Assembly (NCBI GenBank): GCA_013215375.1
Contig: JABSRB010000015.1
Coordinates: 1 to 64,000, forward strand
Length of the DNA stretch: 64,000 nt
Origin: Oceanospirillaceae bacterium
GTDB lineage: Bacteria > Pseudomonadota > Gammaproteobacteria > Pseudomonadales > Balneatricaceae
Direction of reading: 5' to 3'
The notes under the pieces were generated by a model. That model did not search any database, was not told the DNA's origin, and worked only from the letters and a program-made list of their open reading frames with translations. Shown piece by piece: positions 15,590 through 24,539 of the stretch (the stretch's first letter is position 1; the number at the start of each line of letters is the position of its first letter). The position numbers and the translations under genes were made by a program.

Positions 15590-18500
15590 ATGAATAAAGT
15601 AACGCCTGAAAATTCCTATCTAATGGTGCCGGTTAAGGTCGATGCATTATTTCAAGCATCAGATGCGCTGGCGATAGGCTCAGATATTGCGTTTGATGAG
15701 CTGCCTTATTTTGATAGCGAACTCGGCCTGGATATCAACCCAAGCTCGCCTTATCTTGCAGAGTCTTGTGTTGCTCAACCTTTTAAAGATAGTAACTTTG
15801 TATTAAAAAAGGGTATGCATCTCAAATGGTGCTTGCCTGATTTTCTCCAATCTAGTCATCCCATTAGCAGCGAAAATCACAAAAAAACTGACCAAGTCAA
15901 TGCTTCCGTTAGCTTTCCACCGGTACCTACTCGCTGGCTTATTAGCCGCTACAGTAAAGATACCACAAAGCCTGAAAAACAGTGGGTGGTTGAAAGTGAC
16001 ACTTTATATGCAGACCTCAAAGGCTCATTACTTTATGGTCATGCTCAAACCAGTATTGAAATTGACATTGATAGTGGTGAGCGTCCCTATACCTACATGG
16101 GCAGAGTATCAACGTTAGCAGAGTGGTTAGCCCGAAAAGGGCAGGTTGGATCTGGGTTTACTACCTGGAAAGACACTCACAATAACAAACCGCTCACTGC
16201 TGCTGGCTGGGGCACGCCGGCATTTGATACTTTTTATCCTAATTCAAATGGTGTATTTAGCTTTTACGACCCACAAATCACTGCCACGGGTTATGACGAA
16301 CTAAGCTACTCAATCATTGGCTGGTATGGCGATCAAGACGATGATTATTGGGCCTCTTTTGTAAATGATTTTGATCGTGAATCCCATCATCAAAATATCG
16401 ACAATATTGAGCATCTCGAAGAACAGCAAAAACAAACATTTAAGCGTGAGTTTGTTGAAAAAATGCTCGTGGACAAACTAGGTATTAGAATCACAGCAGA
16501 GGCAAACGAGCTGGTTCTGCCTCAATCTGGCATGATCTGTTACGCTAAAGTCATACCAAACATAAAAACTAACAAGGCTAGCAAGATAAATGTCAGTAAA
16601 TTTAAAGTCGCTGTCGGCAACACCCCTACAGAATCACTTTCGGCCATGCTTGTGGGCGAAAAATTTGCCGATTTAGATAGCGCAAAACGCGAAAAGAAAG
16701 AAGATCAATTTGAAGCGATGTTGTTGGGGGGCCAACTAAAAAGTCTTAAGATGGATATAGGTGCTAAGTTTCGTGAGATCAGGCACCAAGGTGAATTTGC
16801 GGCTGTCGACGGTGGCACAATATGGCGTATTGAGATCGTTGATGGTAACCAGCAAAAAGCCTTACACGGCGACCCGCATGCAAAAGTAAAGCGGCCCTCT
16901 TTGCCCTCTGAAGCAAGTATTTATTTAGAAAAACTCAATAAAGCACAAGCTAATTACGATCGGGTAACGGATGAACTGGAATCCGCCAAAGCCGCCGTTT
17001 ATGCCGATTGGTGTCGTTATATGCAATGTGCCTACCCTCCCGCGGGAGAGACATCCGATTATCTTGATAGCTCAAAAGTCATGGATATGATGCGTAAAGG
17101 CTCTTTGGCAACATATCGCGAAGCGATAAACAGGCGAGGTATTGAACTTGTTTTTAATAAAGATGGCCCTTTAGCAAATTCGACAGATGCCAATAGAGGA
17201 CATAGCCTGGCTGTGCTTGATGCCCACGCAACAATAGAACAGTATTTAAGCCAAGTTGCCAATAAATCGATTTCTAAGCTCGCCAAAAATAGCTGGGAAG
17301 TGCATCACTCACCGGCACCTCGTTACTGGGAACCAGCCCCTCCCGTTATCGTACTGGCCCTACCTGCCAAAACCATAAGAGTGCAACAACGATCTAGCAG
17401 ATCTGAGTTTACTCAATGTCGCATTTTTTCCAAGCCGATAAATCTCAATGCAGATAAACATGATGTGCAGGCACTGTTAGATTGGTTACAAACAACTTGT
17501 GCAGAGGAGCGTGACCCTGGAAACTCAGTCATCTCTGAAACATCACATACTCTTTTTCGAACTGAGTGGCAAACCGAAATTTTTCCGTTAACGGCCATGC
17601 GCCAACAAGGCGAGTCAGCAGGTCAATATAACACTGAGGTAATACGCAATCATTTCCTTCTCGCAGAAAATGAGCCTGATTTAGATTTCCACCCAAGCGG
17701 TAGACACGCTTTACAAAAAACAGCCGACATCTATACCGGCACTTGTTATAACAATCTTCAGCTCAAAGATCGCTACCTTGATTTATTGAGTACCTTTAAA
17801 ACGCTGCAGGGAGAGAGCAAACTCTATAATAAAGATATCAAAATAGCGGAGAGTTTTCTCAAAACACATCAATTAGTCTCTTTTACACTCTCAGGTTTTA
17901 ATTCAGCTCTGCTGCAGATGCATGAGTCAATTCAACTTAACCCGGCAGACCCGCTTGGCTTTGAGGACAATCGGCTATTTGCGCAAGAGGTAGGCAAAAT
18001 GTTGTCTGGGGGTAAAGGTTTTTCACCTGATCCTCATTCAACTTTTATGCCGATACGCGCAGGTGGCTTGCGCTTACTTAACTTGCGATTAATTGATCAT
18101 TTCGGGCGCAAGTTTGAGGTTTCACCACACAAAATTCATACCACGCTCAGCCTGAAAATAGCCAATCACCAAGATTGGATTAAACTACCGCCAAGGCTTT
18201 CTCAAGCGGCAAGAATTAATTTCAGGTTCCTACAAGCTCAAAGCCTGCTGCAAAAAGACAGCCATAGCCATATCGATAGCACCCCACTGTGTGGCTGGGT
18301 GGTTCCTAATTTATTAGATAAAAGCCTATTTTTTTATCATGCAGATGGAAAACTACACGGCTACATCAAACAAAACGGTCAATGGACACCCTCTGCGCTG
18401 CAAAGTGTTGCCACCAACCCTACCCTCATTGCCATCATTAACTGGGTAACTCTAAACGCATCCAAGCAACAAGATTTTCTAAGTGACTTGCTGGAAAGTA

Positions 18501-19519
18501 TTGAAGAGGCGATGGATAACATTCATCCATTAGATAGTGAAGACAAAGGTGTTTTTTCTTTGTTAATAGGCAGGCCTATGGCGCTGGTCAACGTCAGTAT
18601 AGATTTGCAGTTAAAAGGTAATAGGGCCTTTAATTTGAATTGGTCGCAGTTTGCATCAGAGGTCAATAGCAGCGAGCGAGAGACAGATGGTTATGAAAAG
18701 GTACAGTTTCCTTTTCGCCTGGGAGAATACATCCAGCGCAATGATGGCCTAGTAGGCTTTTGGCCGCTGCCTAATCGCCATCAAGTGGCAAAGGCTTTGC
18801 ATATCAATGATTCTATTTCGGCCGCTATTAATATTCCCGATGACTATTTACAACAACTGCCTAACTGGCTGGCACAGCGCAATCAAGAGTGGGCTATTAC
18901 CAGAGACGGCCAAACCTTAATCAATTACCTGCTCTTGCAACCAGATAATAAGGTTAAAAAGCAGGACTTGATACGTAGCTACACCCGGGATGGGGCTAAA
19001 GTTTGGCAGCAGTTAGTCGAGTTAGATTGGTTGCGATTAGAAAGTAAAATCATGGTAGAAAACAGCAATGTAGTGCTGCATTACTCTGAGGCCAGCACCC
19101 TCAGTGTTTCGATTGCAGATCAAGCCAAGGAGTTTGCCTGCTTAATGGATCCTTATGGCAAGCTGCATCTTTCTAGTGGTATACAGCCAGTTAAAGCCAT
19201 TGCTCTACCTGAACGCTTTGTTGTACAGGCACTGAAAAATATAGAAATATCGTTTTTGACTGCGCCACTACTTGGCCCAGAGGATGCGGCGGCGGTGTCT
19301 TTGCCAAAAGAGCAAGATTATGCCTGGAGCTGGCGGGAAAACAATCAGTGGCCAACAGCACTTGAAAACCAAGGTAGTTCAAGCGCTGAAATGCAAGGCA
19401 CAGCTATAACCGCACAAAATTTACAGGGCTTTAAAACAAACGCCCACTTTAACAAGCGCAATGTCATCCGCGAAGGCAGACTTCAATTAAAGCCTACTGA
19501 TAACAAGCCTAATACTTAA
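15590..19519 (+). CDS. Giant uncharacterised protein A (1309 aa) of the five-gene cluster
   Basis: A 1309-residue protein with no signal peptide or membrane segment. Recognisable landmarks are KKGMHLKWCLPDFL (about 73-86), FPPVPTRWLISRY (about 107-119), a coiled-coil-like stretch near 450-475, and SPAPRYWEPAPPVIVLALP (about 573-591). I recall similar landmarks (HLHWALPD, VPNRWLV, PRFWRPNDPV) in large uncharacterised proteins of actinobacteria and Bacteroidetes encoded near DUF6603 genes; this needs a database check. Near residues 1110-1160 a helical segment resembles a winged helix. The gene begins the cluster, and the next one starts 11 bases after its stop. No enzymatic motif was recognised. 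Confidence 0.85.
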   Translation: MNKVTPENSYLMVPVKVDALFQASDALAIGSDIAFDELPYFDSELGLDINPSSPYLAESCVAQPFKDSNFVLKKGMHLKWCLPDFLQSSHPISSENHKKTDQVNASVSFPPVPTRWLISRYSKDTTKPEKQWVVESDTLYADLKGSLLYGHAQTSIEIDIDSGERPYTYMGRVSTLAEWLARKGQVGSGFTTWKDTHNNKPLTAAGWGTPAFDTFYPNSNGVFSFYDPQITATGYDELSYSIIGWYGDQDDDYWASFVNDFDRESHHQNIDNIEHLEEQQKQTFKREFVEKMLVDKLGIRITAEANELVLPQSGMICYAKVIPNIKTNKASKINVSKFKVAVGNTPTESLSAMLVGEKFADLDSAKREKKEDQFEAMLLGGQLKSLKMDIGAKFREIRHQGEFAAVDGGTIWRIEIVDGNQQKALHGDPHAKVKRPSLPSEASIYLEKLNKAQANYDRVTDELESAKAAVYADWCRYMQCAYPPAGETSDYLDSSKVMDMMRKGSLATYREAINRRGIELVFNKDGPLANSTDANRGHSLAVLDAHATIEQYLSQVANKSISKLAKNSWEVHHSPAPRYWEPAPPVIVLALPAKTIRVQQRSSRSEFTQCRIFSKPINLNADKHDVQALLDWLQTTCAEERDPGNSVISETSHTLFRTEWQTEIFPLTAMRQQGESAGQYNTEVIRNHFLLAENEPDLDFHPSGRHALQKTADIYTGTCYNNLQLKDRYLDLLSTFKTLQGESKLYNKDIKIAESFLKTHQLVSFTLSGFNSALLQMHESIQLNPADPLGFEDNRLFAQEVGKMLSGGKGFSPDPHSTFMPIRAGGLRLLNLRLIDHFGRKFEVSPHKIHTTLSLKIANHQDWIKLPPRLSQAARINFRFLQAQSLLQKDSHSHIDSTPLCGWVVPNLLDKSLFFYHADGKLHGYIKQNGQWTPSALQSVATNPTLIAIINWVTLNASKQQDFLSDLLESIEEAMDNIHPLDSEDKGVFSLLIGRPMALVNVSIDLQLKGNRAFNLNWSQFASEVNSSERETDGYEKVQFPFRLGEYIQRNDGLVGFWPLPNRHQVAKALHINDSISAAINIPDDYLQQLPNWLAQRNQEWAITRDGQTLINYLLLQPDNKVKKQDLIRSYTRDGAKVWQQLVELDWLRLESKIMVENSNVVLHYSEASTLSVSIADQAKEFACLMDPYGKLHLSSGIQPVKAIALPERFVVQALKNIEISFLTAPLLGPEDAAAVSLPKEQDYAWSWRENNQWPTALENQGSSSAEMQGTAITAQNLQGFKTNAHFNKRNVIREGRLQLKPTDNKPNT

Positions 19520-19530
19520 ATGAGCCGCTT

Positions 19531-22098
19531 ATGAAAAAGATTACCCAATCATTTCTTCACTTACCGCTCAATGAAATTAGCTACGGAGCTGAAAAACATT
19601 GGACAACCCCAGACCTAGGTATGGGCACTATAGCGCCCAAGATTTTTGGCAACCCAGAAATCATTCATGATGCTGAGTTGGGTACTTGTATTAAGTTAGA
19701 TGGAATCGATGACTACATAGAATTGCCATCATTGGCAAAGTTAAATAGCAGCCAGGGCCTCACTATTGCTGTTTGGATTCGTTTAGACAAAGACAAAGAC
19801 CGAGACGAAGGCTGGAACACCATACTCATGCTGAACGCTGCACCAGCAATAAAGACCAATAATAGCGCCAATGCAATAGATAATGAGATGTTTTTGTCCG
19901 TCAATATTACTGGCGAACTATTTTTTTCTACAGACACATACGGACAGAATATAAGTGGCTATAGATACCCTGAAATTATTACAGACACTTGGTTCCATCT
20001 AGCGATTAGCTTAACTCCTAGTCTCACCATTGACCAAAGAAATGTGACTATATTTATAAACGCTAGCCCAGTTTATAATACCCAATTAGCCTATTATGCT
20101 GGGGTTGGTGATACTAATCTTTTTTATTGTGCAAAATTCAGTAGTGCTTACCCCTCTCTATTTAAAGGCTCTATAGCCCACTTACGTGTTGAAGAGACCG
20201 CGTTCTCTGAGCAACAGATTATCGATCTTATGCAGCATGATCGCCATCAGATGGCCCGTTTTCGTACAGTTTATCCTCTGGAAATTGATCTCTACTCTGT
20301 TTACCAAGAAGATCAGCTGAAAGTTTTATACCTTGAATCCCCTGGCAAAGGTGAGCCGTTGCAGCTGGCTATTAGCAACACGTCGCAAAGTTGTCTGACA
20401 TTCGCAACCTTCCCTGAAAATGCCGACAATACCCATTATCACATTCAATTAGGTTTTCGTAAAAATGTAATTTCGCCAGAAATTTTAAAAGCACTTCGCA
20501 CTAAAAAAATCAAACTTGAAGGTATCAGCCACTACCAGGTCAGTGAAGGGCATGACTCCCTTCGCGAGGACTGGATAGCATTGAAGTGGGCTAGCAAAGA
20601 GACGCTAAATGTCGGACAAACTAAGGTTATTAGTATCCCTAATTTTTCGGCCTCAGCTCGCGGTGGTGCTCGCAACACACGTATAGAAGTTCGATTTTCC
20701 AACCTACAGCTTGGCTCCGGTCAACAAGCCAAACTTGATGGCTCTGTTATTCGGCACATGGAAATTCAAAGTCACCTAGGGCGAAAAACATTACCGTTAT
20801 ACCCGACTATCAAAGGTTCAAACACGATCCTCAATGATGGAGTTACGAGCAATGCGCTGGTCATTCAGATTCATAATACCAACCCTGATAAACCTATTAG
20901 CTTTAGCAATAAAGCCGATCACCCTGAGGCGCCGAGTAGATTTGAGCTCTCTGTAAAATCGGACCTATTTAGTGACAAAAAAGCCACAGAACATATTTTG
21001 GAAGCATCAACAGCTCATAATGGACTGGTACAGCACCGAGAAGATGGGACAGATGATCTGGTTAGCCAGTTTACTTTTACTGATAACTCTACACCGTCAT
21101 TAGCCAATAATTATATATCACTGCGCCTTAATAACTGGGTGTCAAAAGCCGATACAGGCGCACACTACCTAAAGTTACGTTATAAAAACATTCCAGGATA
21201 TCAAGATGGTGAATGGATTTTGCCTATTTTGATGGGGCCAATGGTAATAAGAACTATAGATGGAGAAAAACGGGTTGGCATAGGTACTAATCATCCTAAG
21301 GCCAAACTGCATGTGAAAGGAAATACACTGATAGAAGCCTCTGAAGTTGATATAGGGCCAATGGTGATAAGAACTAAAAATAAAGAGGCACGGGTTGGAA
21401 TAGGTACTAATGATCCCAAAGCCAAACTGCATGTAAAAGGAAATACACTGATAGAAGCCTCTGAAGTACTTATAAAGAGCAAAACGGTTATAGAAGGTAA
21501 AGTGCTTATCAAGGGTGATGCTGTTATACAGGGAGATGTGAAATCTACAGGAGAATTTGAAGACGGGGCTGGCTTGGTTATGCCTGTGGGTTCGATTATT
21601 GCCTATGGCGGTAACATTAAAGAGTGGAAAGAGTATAACAAGAAAGGGATCAAGGACAACAGACCTCTACTCAAAGCACCAAAAGGATGGCTATTGTGCA
21701 ATGGCCAAACAATCAACGCAAATAAACACCGACTATTACACAAATTAGTAGGAGCAAACACCCCTAACCTGCGAGACAGATTTATAGTGGGTGCAGGGTG
21801 GCGTTATAATCCCACAAGGAGTGGGGGGCAAAGTGTTGTAACACTCAAGATAGATCAAATGCCTAGTCACCAGCATTTTGGTTTTGGTGAGAACTGGAAT
21901 TTTCCCTGGTCCCTGGGGATGTCCGGAAAAAACATAGCAGGAGGCGATGGCAAGCTCAATATGAATAACGCCCACTATGGCACAACCTACGCAGGCGGTG
22001 CAGGGAACCCGAAGGGAGATGCTGCATCCGCCAAAGAGACAAAACCTCATGAAAACAGACCACCCTACTACGCACTGGTTTATATCATAAAATGCTAG
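19531..22098 (+). CDS. LamG and phage tail-collar domain protein B (855 aa)
   Basis: Residues about 25-240 form a concanavalin/LamG-like jelly-roll (IKLDGIDDYIELP, then LTIAVWIRL, closing with AHLRVEETAFSEQQI), normally a carbohydrate-binding module. A middle part of unknown fold follows. Residues 569-648 are two near-identical 40-residue repeats containing VGIGTN and AKLHVKGNTLIEASEV, as in fibre proteins. Residues 684-855 are a tail-collar domain (MPVGSIIAYGG, GWLLCNGQ, NLRDRFIVGAG, ending ENRPPYYALVYIIKC). The domain order predicts a trimeric fibre-like, receptor- or glycan-binding protein. No tail tube, sheath or baseplate gene is nearby. Confidence 0.9.
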   Translation: MKKITQSFLHLPLNEISYGAEKHWTTPDLGMGTIAPKIFGNPEIIHDAELGTCIKLDGIDDYIELPSLAKLNSSQGLTIAVWIRLDKDKDRDEGWNTILMLNAAPAIKTNNSANAIDNEMFLSVNITGELFFSTDTYGQNISGYRYPEIITDTWFHLAISLTPSLTIDQRNVTIFINASPVYNTQLAYYAGVGDTNLFYCAKFSSAYPSLFKGSIAHLRVEETAFSEQQIIDLMQHDRHQMARFRTVYPLEIDLYSVYQEDQLKVLYLESPGKGEPLQLAISNTSQSCLTFATFPENADNTHYHIQLGFRKNVISPEILKALRTKKIKLEGISHYQVSEGHDSLREDWIALKWASKETLNVGQTKVISIPNFSASARGGARNTRIEVRFSNLQLGSGQQAKLDGSVIRHMEIQSHLGRKTLPLYPTIKGSNTILNDGVTSNALVIQIHNTNPDKPISFSNKADHPEAPSRFELSVKSDLFSDKKATEHILEASTAHNGLVQHREDGTDDLVSQFTFTDNSTPSLANNYISLRLNNWVSKADTGAHYLKLRYKNIPGYQDGEWILPILMGPMVIRTIDGEKRVGIGTNHPKAKLHVKGNTLIEASEVDIGPMVIRTKNKEARVGIGTNDPKAKLHVKGNTLIEASEVLIKSKTVIEGKVLIKGDAVIQGDVKSTGEFEDGAGLVMPVGSIIAYGGNIKEWKEYNKKGIKDNRPLLKAPKGWLLCNGQTINANKHRLLHKLVGANTPNLRDRFIVGAGWRYNPTRSGGQSVVTLKIDQMPSHQHFGFGENWNFPWSLGMSGKNIAGGDGKLNMNNAHYGTTYAGGAGNPKGDAASAKETKPHENRPPYYALVYIIKC
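21235..21474 (+). repeat. Two 120-bp in-frame tandem repeats in the fibre-like gene
   Basis: Copies at 21235-21354 and 21355-21474 encode 40 residues each and keep the reading frame (residues 569-608 and 609-648). Their 3' halves are almost identical in DNA sequence, while the region just after GPMVIRT differs more. Such duplication suggests a recent expansion or contraction of the stalk. Confidence 0.92.
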
Positions 22099-22123
22099 CG
22101 GGATGCTTCTTTATCAGTATTAG

Positions 22124-22285
22124 CCCGGATATTGCATGCAATGCCGTGATGATAGCGCCGCTAGTTGTTTTTGCTGGCTTTTTTTCGATTGAGCGCCGTA
22201 CTGGTGTGTCCGGTTGATTGAGAAGAAAAAGTCAGTAAAAACAAGGAGCAAGCTAGGGCACGCGCAATTGGGTGCAATATTCGGG
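22124..22285 (+). mobile_element. MITE-like element, copy 1
   Basis: A 162-bp non-coding element with terminal inverted repeats: left CCCGGATATTGCATGCA, right end complementary to CCCGAATATTGCACCCA. A second copy lies inverted at 55801-55962; ungapped hand alignment gives 23 mismatches in 162 positions (about 86% identity). This copy sits between genes B and C of the giant-protein cluster, 25 bases after the stop of B. It has no reading frame of its own and would need a transposase supplied elsewhere. Confidence 0.85.
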
Positions 22286-22328
22286 TTATGTAACAAACTA
22301 ATTAAAACCTTAAATAGGTGTAGACACT

Positions 22329-24467
22329 ATGGGTAAACTAGGAACTCAAGCAACCGATAATCAGCAAAGGGCTGATAAGTGTTCCGAGCAGCTTGAAAAA
22401 CAAGGCTTCCCTGATTTTATGATTGAGGCTTTCGAGTCCACGGCAGATATGACCAATACTGTTATTTGCAGCCGAGTGCCCGGTGAGGCCACTACCCCCT
22501 TAATTGCCGATCACCACGATTTAAAAAGCTTTCAAATTAAAGCGAAATCTTGCGATTGGGGCCCGATGTCTGGATTTCTCTGTCAACTGCCTTTTTTGAA
22601 CAAAAAAGGGTCGGAAAAAATTAGCTACAACGCGGACTATACGGCGGCGTATCTTACCGGTATTGCACGATTTAGCGCCACCAAAAAAAACATAAGCGAG
22701 CAAGATGCTGATGTTAAAATTGCTAAAAACTTAACTAAAGAGTTTAAGACTGAAGCAGCAAAGCGGTTAAAACGGTCAAAGGAGATAATGAGCTGGTTAG
22801 ATAAGCTCAAAAAGAATGAGGCTGATAAAGGCGAATGGACTGGGGAAAACAATCTTCCCAACGATGATCCTTTTATTCATCTCAAGCGCACCTTTAAAGG
22901 TGACAATAACGAGGTTATTGCGGCGCTTGTTAAGTTAAAAGGTATCACTAAGCCCAAGGAGATAAAGGGAGAAAACATAATTTATGGCACTGCCAAATCC
23001 GATGACCAATCAGTGGCCATTCAATACGCTATCAAAAAGGAAGATAACAATCTTTGGGCTATTTATCATGGGGAGATTGAATACCTAGCAACCACCCCCC
23101 CCCTCCTTAAAGCGCTATCTAAAACCATACCCACAGCAGTAGAAATCACAGAAGAGACAAAATCTAACCTGGAGAAAGCCTTTGCCTTCAGTGATAAAAC
23201 CCTTCAGGTTGACGGGAAAACCTATTACGCCATCAGGGGCTTTATGAATGCTTTCCCGCCCTTTGCTGCAGAAGTAACCGGCACTGACGGCAATCCTAAA
23301 AACAATCCTGACTTTTATAAAAATGCAGTGAGCGGAGATTACGATTTATTTGCGATTTGGCCTCACGTCGATGCTGTTGGCCTGCAACAGCTAGAGCGAA
23401 TCACTGAAACATCTATTGGTGAAAGATTGGGCAAGGGAGGAAAAATATTCACCAGCTTTTTCGACTTCAATAAAATGTTTGGCATCGAATTTATTCCGGG
23501 CTTTAGTGAGATAAATGCCAATAAAGATAAAGCATTTGCAGAAACGGCAGACTTTGGCAACATACACGATTGGGGAAGACTGGTCGCCGGCACATTAAAT
23601 AGTATAGCGGGTGCGGATAAAATTTCAGGTAATAAAGCTTATCATAGTGATGAAGGTGGACGCCCCGGCATTATGGAAATCGAGTTTCCCGTTGCGGTCT
23701 TTTTCCCTGTAGTACTGGCGACAAAAGCATTGAACAATGCCGGTAAAAAGCCCAACAAAGTGCTAGATCGCACCCCATTAAAGACCCAGAGTGGCATGTT
23801 TAACAGCCCAATTGAAGTGGTAATGCTAAATCTGGAATGCCTAAAGGCAGGTTACCGTGTCATGCTGCACTCAGACTGGATGATGCATTTGTTTTTTTGC
23901 TCGTTAACAGCAGATGAGCGCAGCGACTTTCTTAACAAAAAAGGAGATCTCTATAAGTACTGCACCAAGGACAAAGCAAACACAGCATCCGCTAAAAAAA
24001 TAGATAAAAAGATAGGCGAATTTAAAGTCATAGACAAGGAAGACCAAAAACTCAAATACGATGCTAAAGAATACCTGTGTCTACTAAAAATGCTAGTGCT
24101 TGCCAAACTACAGTCTTGGAAAGTGACAGACATTGACAATCAGGCTGATAAAACATATCCACTTTATTACTTAAAAGAAACAACCACCTTTGACAAACCA
24201 GAAGAACAGCTGTTCAAACTGTTGAGAAAAACGCTACTTTCCTTCGCCTTTCAGCCCAATAGAAAATCCATAGAAAAACTACGTGAGTTTGAAATCGTTC
24301 TAACCAGCATGCCTAGAGCGAATCACCCTGTTAAGGGGGAAAAATTACCGCAAATTCTTCCACCTAATGGATCGATCTTCAGTAGACACCCTAGTCCACC
24401 AAGAAAACCTGCGGCTGCTAATGGCGTTAATAGACGAAAAAAAACCAGCAGTGCTACACAGAAATAA
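22329..24467 (+). CDS. CyaA/ExoY/edema-factor-type nucleotidyl cyclase homologue, protein C (712 aa)
   Basis: Landmarks of the class II adenylate-cyclase toxin fold occur in order. LKSFQIKAKSCDWGPMSGF (65-83) parallels the TKGLGVHAKSSDWG region of Bordetella CyaA, placing K66 and K73 at catalytic lysines 58 and 65 with identical 7-residue spacing. GDYDLFAIWPHV (336-347) parallels ADIDMFAIMPHL, giving metal ligands D337 and D339. GNIHDWGRLVAGTLN (from 410) and H439 in YHSDEG correspond to the region of CyaA H298. The asparagine after that histidine is not conserved. These toxins need a eukaryotic activator such as calmodulin or actin. No secretion signal is visible. The C-terminal 250 residues are unassigned, with a basic tail. 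Confidence 0.75.
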   Translation: MGKLGTQATDNQQRADKCSEQLEKQGFPDFMIEAFESTADMTNTVICSRVPGEATTPLIADHHDLKSFQIKAKSCDWGPMSGFLCQLPFLNKKGSEKISYNADYTAAYLTGIARFSATKKNISEQDADVKIAKNLTKEFKTEAAKRLKRSKEIMSWLDKLKKNEADKGEWTGENNLPNDDPFIHLKRTFKGDNNEVIAALVKLKGITKPKEIKGENIIYGTAKSDDQSVAIQYAIKKEDNNLWAIYHGEIEYLATTPPLLKALSKTIPTAVEITEETKSNLEKAFAFSDKTLQVDGKTYYAIRGFMNAFPPFAAEVTGTDGNPKNNPDFYKNAVSGDYDLFAIWPHVDAVGLQQLERITETSIGERLGKGGKIFTSFFDFNKMFGIEFIPGFSEINANKDKAFAETADFGNIHDWGRLVAGTLNSIAGADKISGNKAYHSDEGGRPGIMEIEFPVAVFFPVVLATKALNNAGKKPNKVLDRTPLKTQSGMFNSPIEVVMLNLECLKAGYRVMLHSDWMMHLFFCSLTADERSDFLNKKGDLYKYCTKDKANTASAKKIDKKIGEFKVIDKEDQKLKYDAKEYLCLLKMLVLAKLQSWKVTDIDNQADKTYPLYYLKETTTFDKPEEQLFKLLRKTLLSFAFQPNRKSIEKLREFEIVLTSMPRANHPVKGEKLPQILPPNGSIFSRHPSPPRKPAAANGVNRRKKTSSATQK

Positions 24468-24539
24468 ACTTTTAAACTTCCCAAGATCTAATAGGTTACA
24501 CAACAATTAACAAAGAATCCAACCGGGTGATTTAAACAC

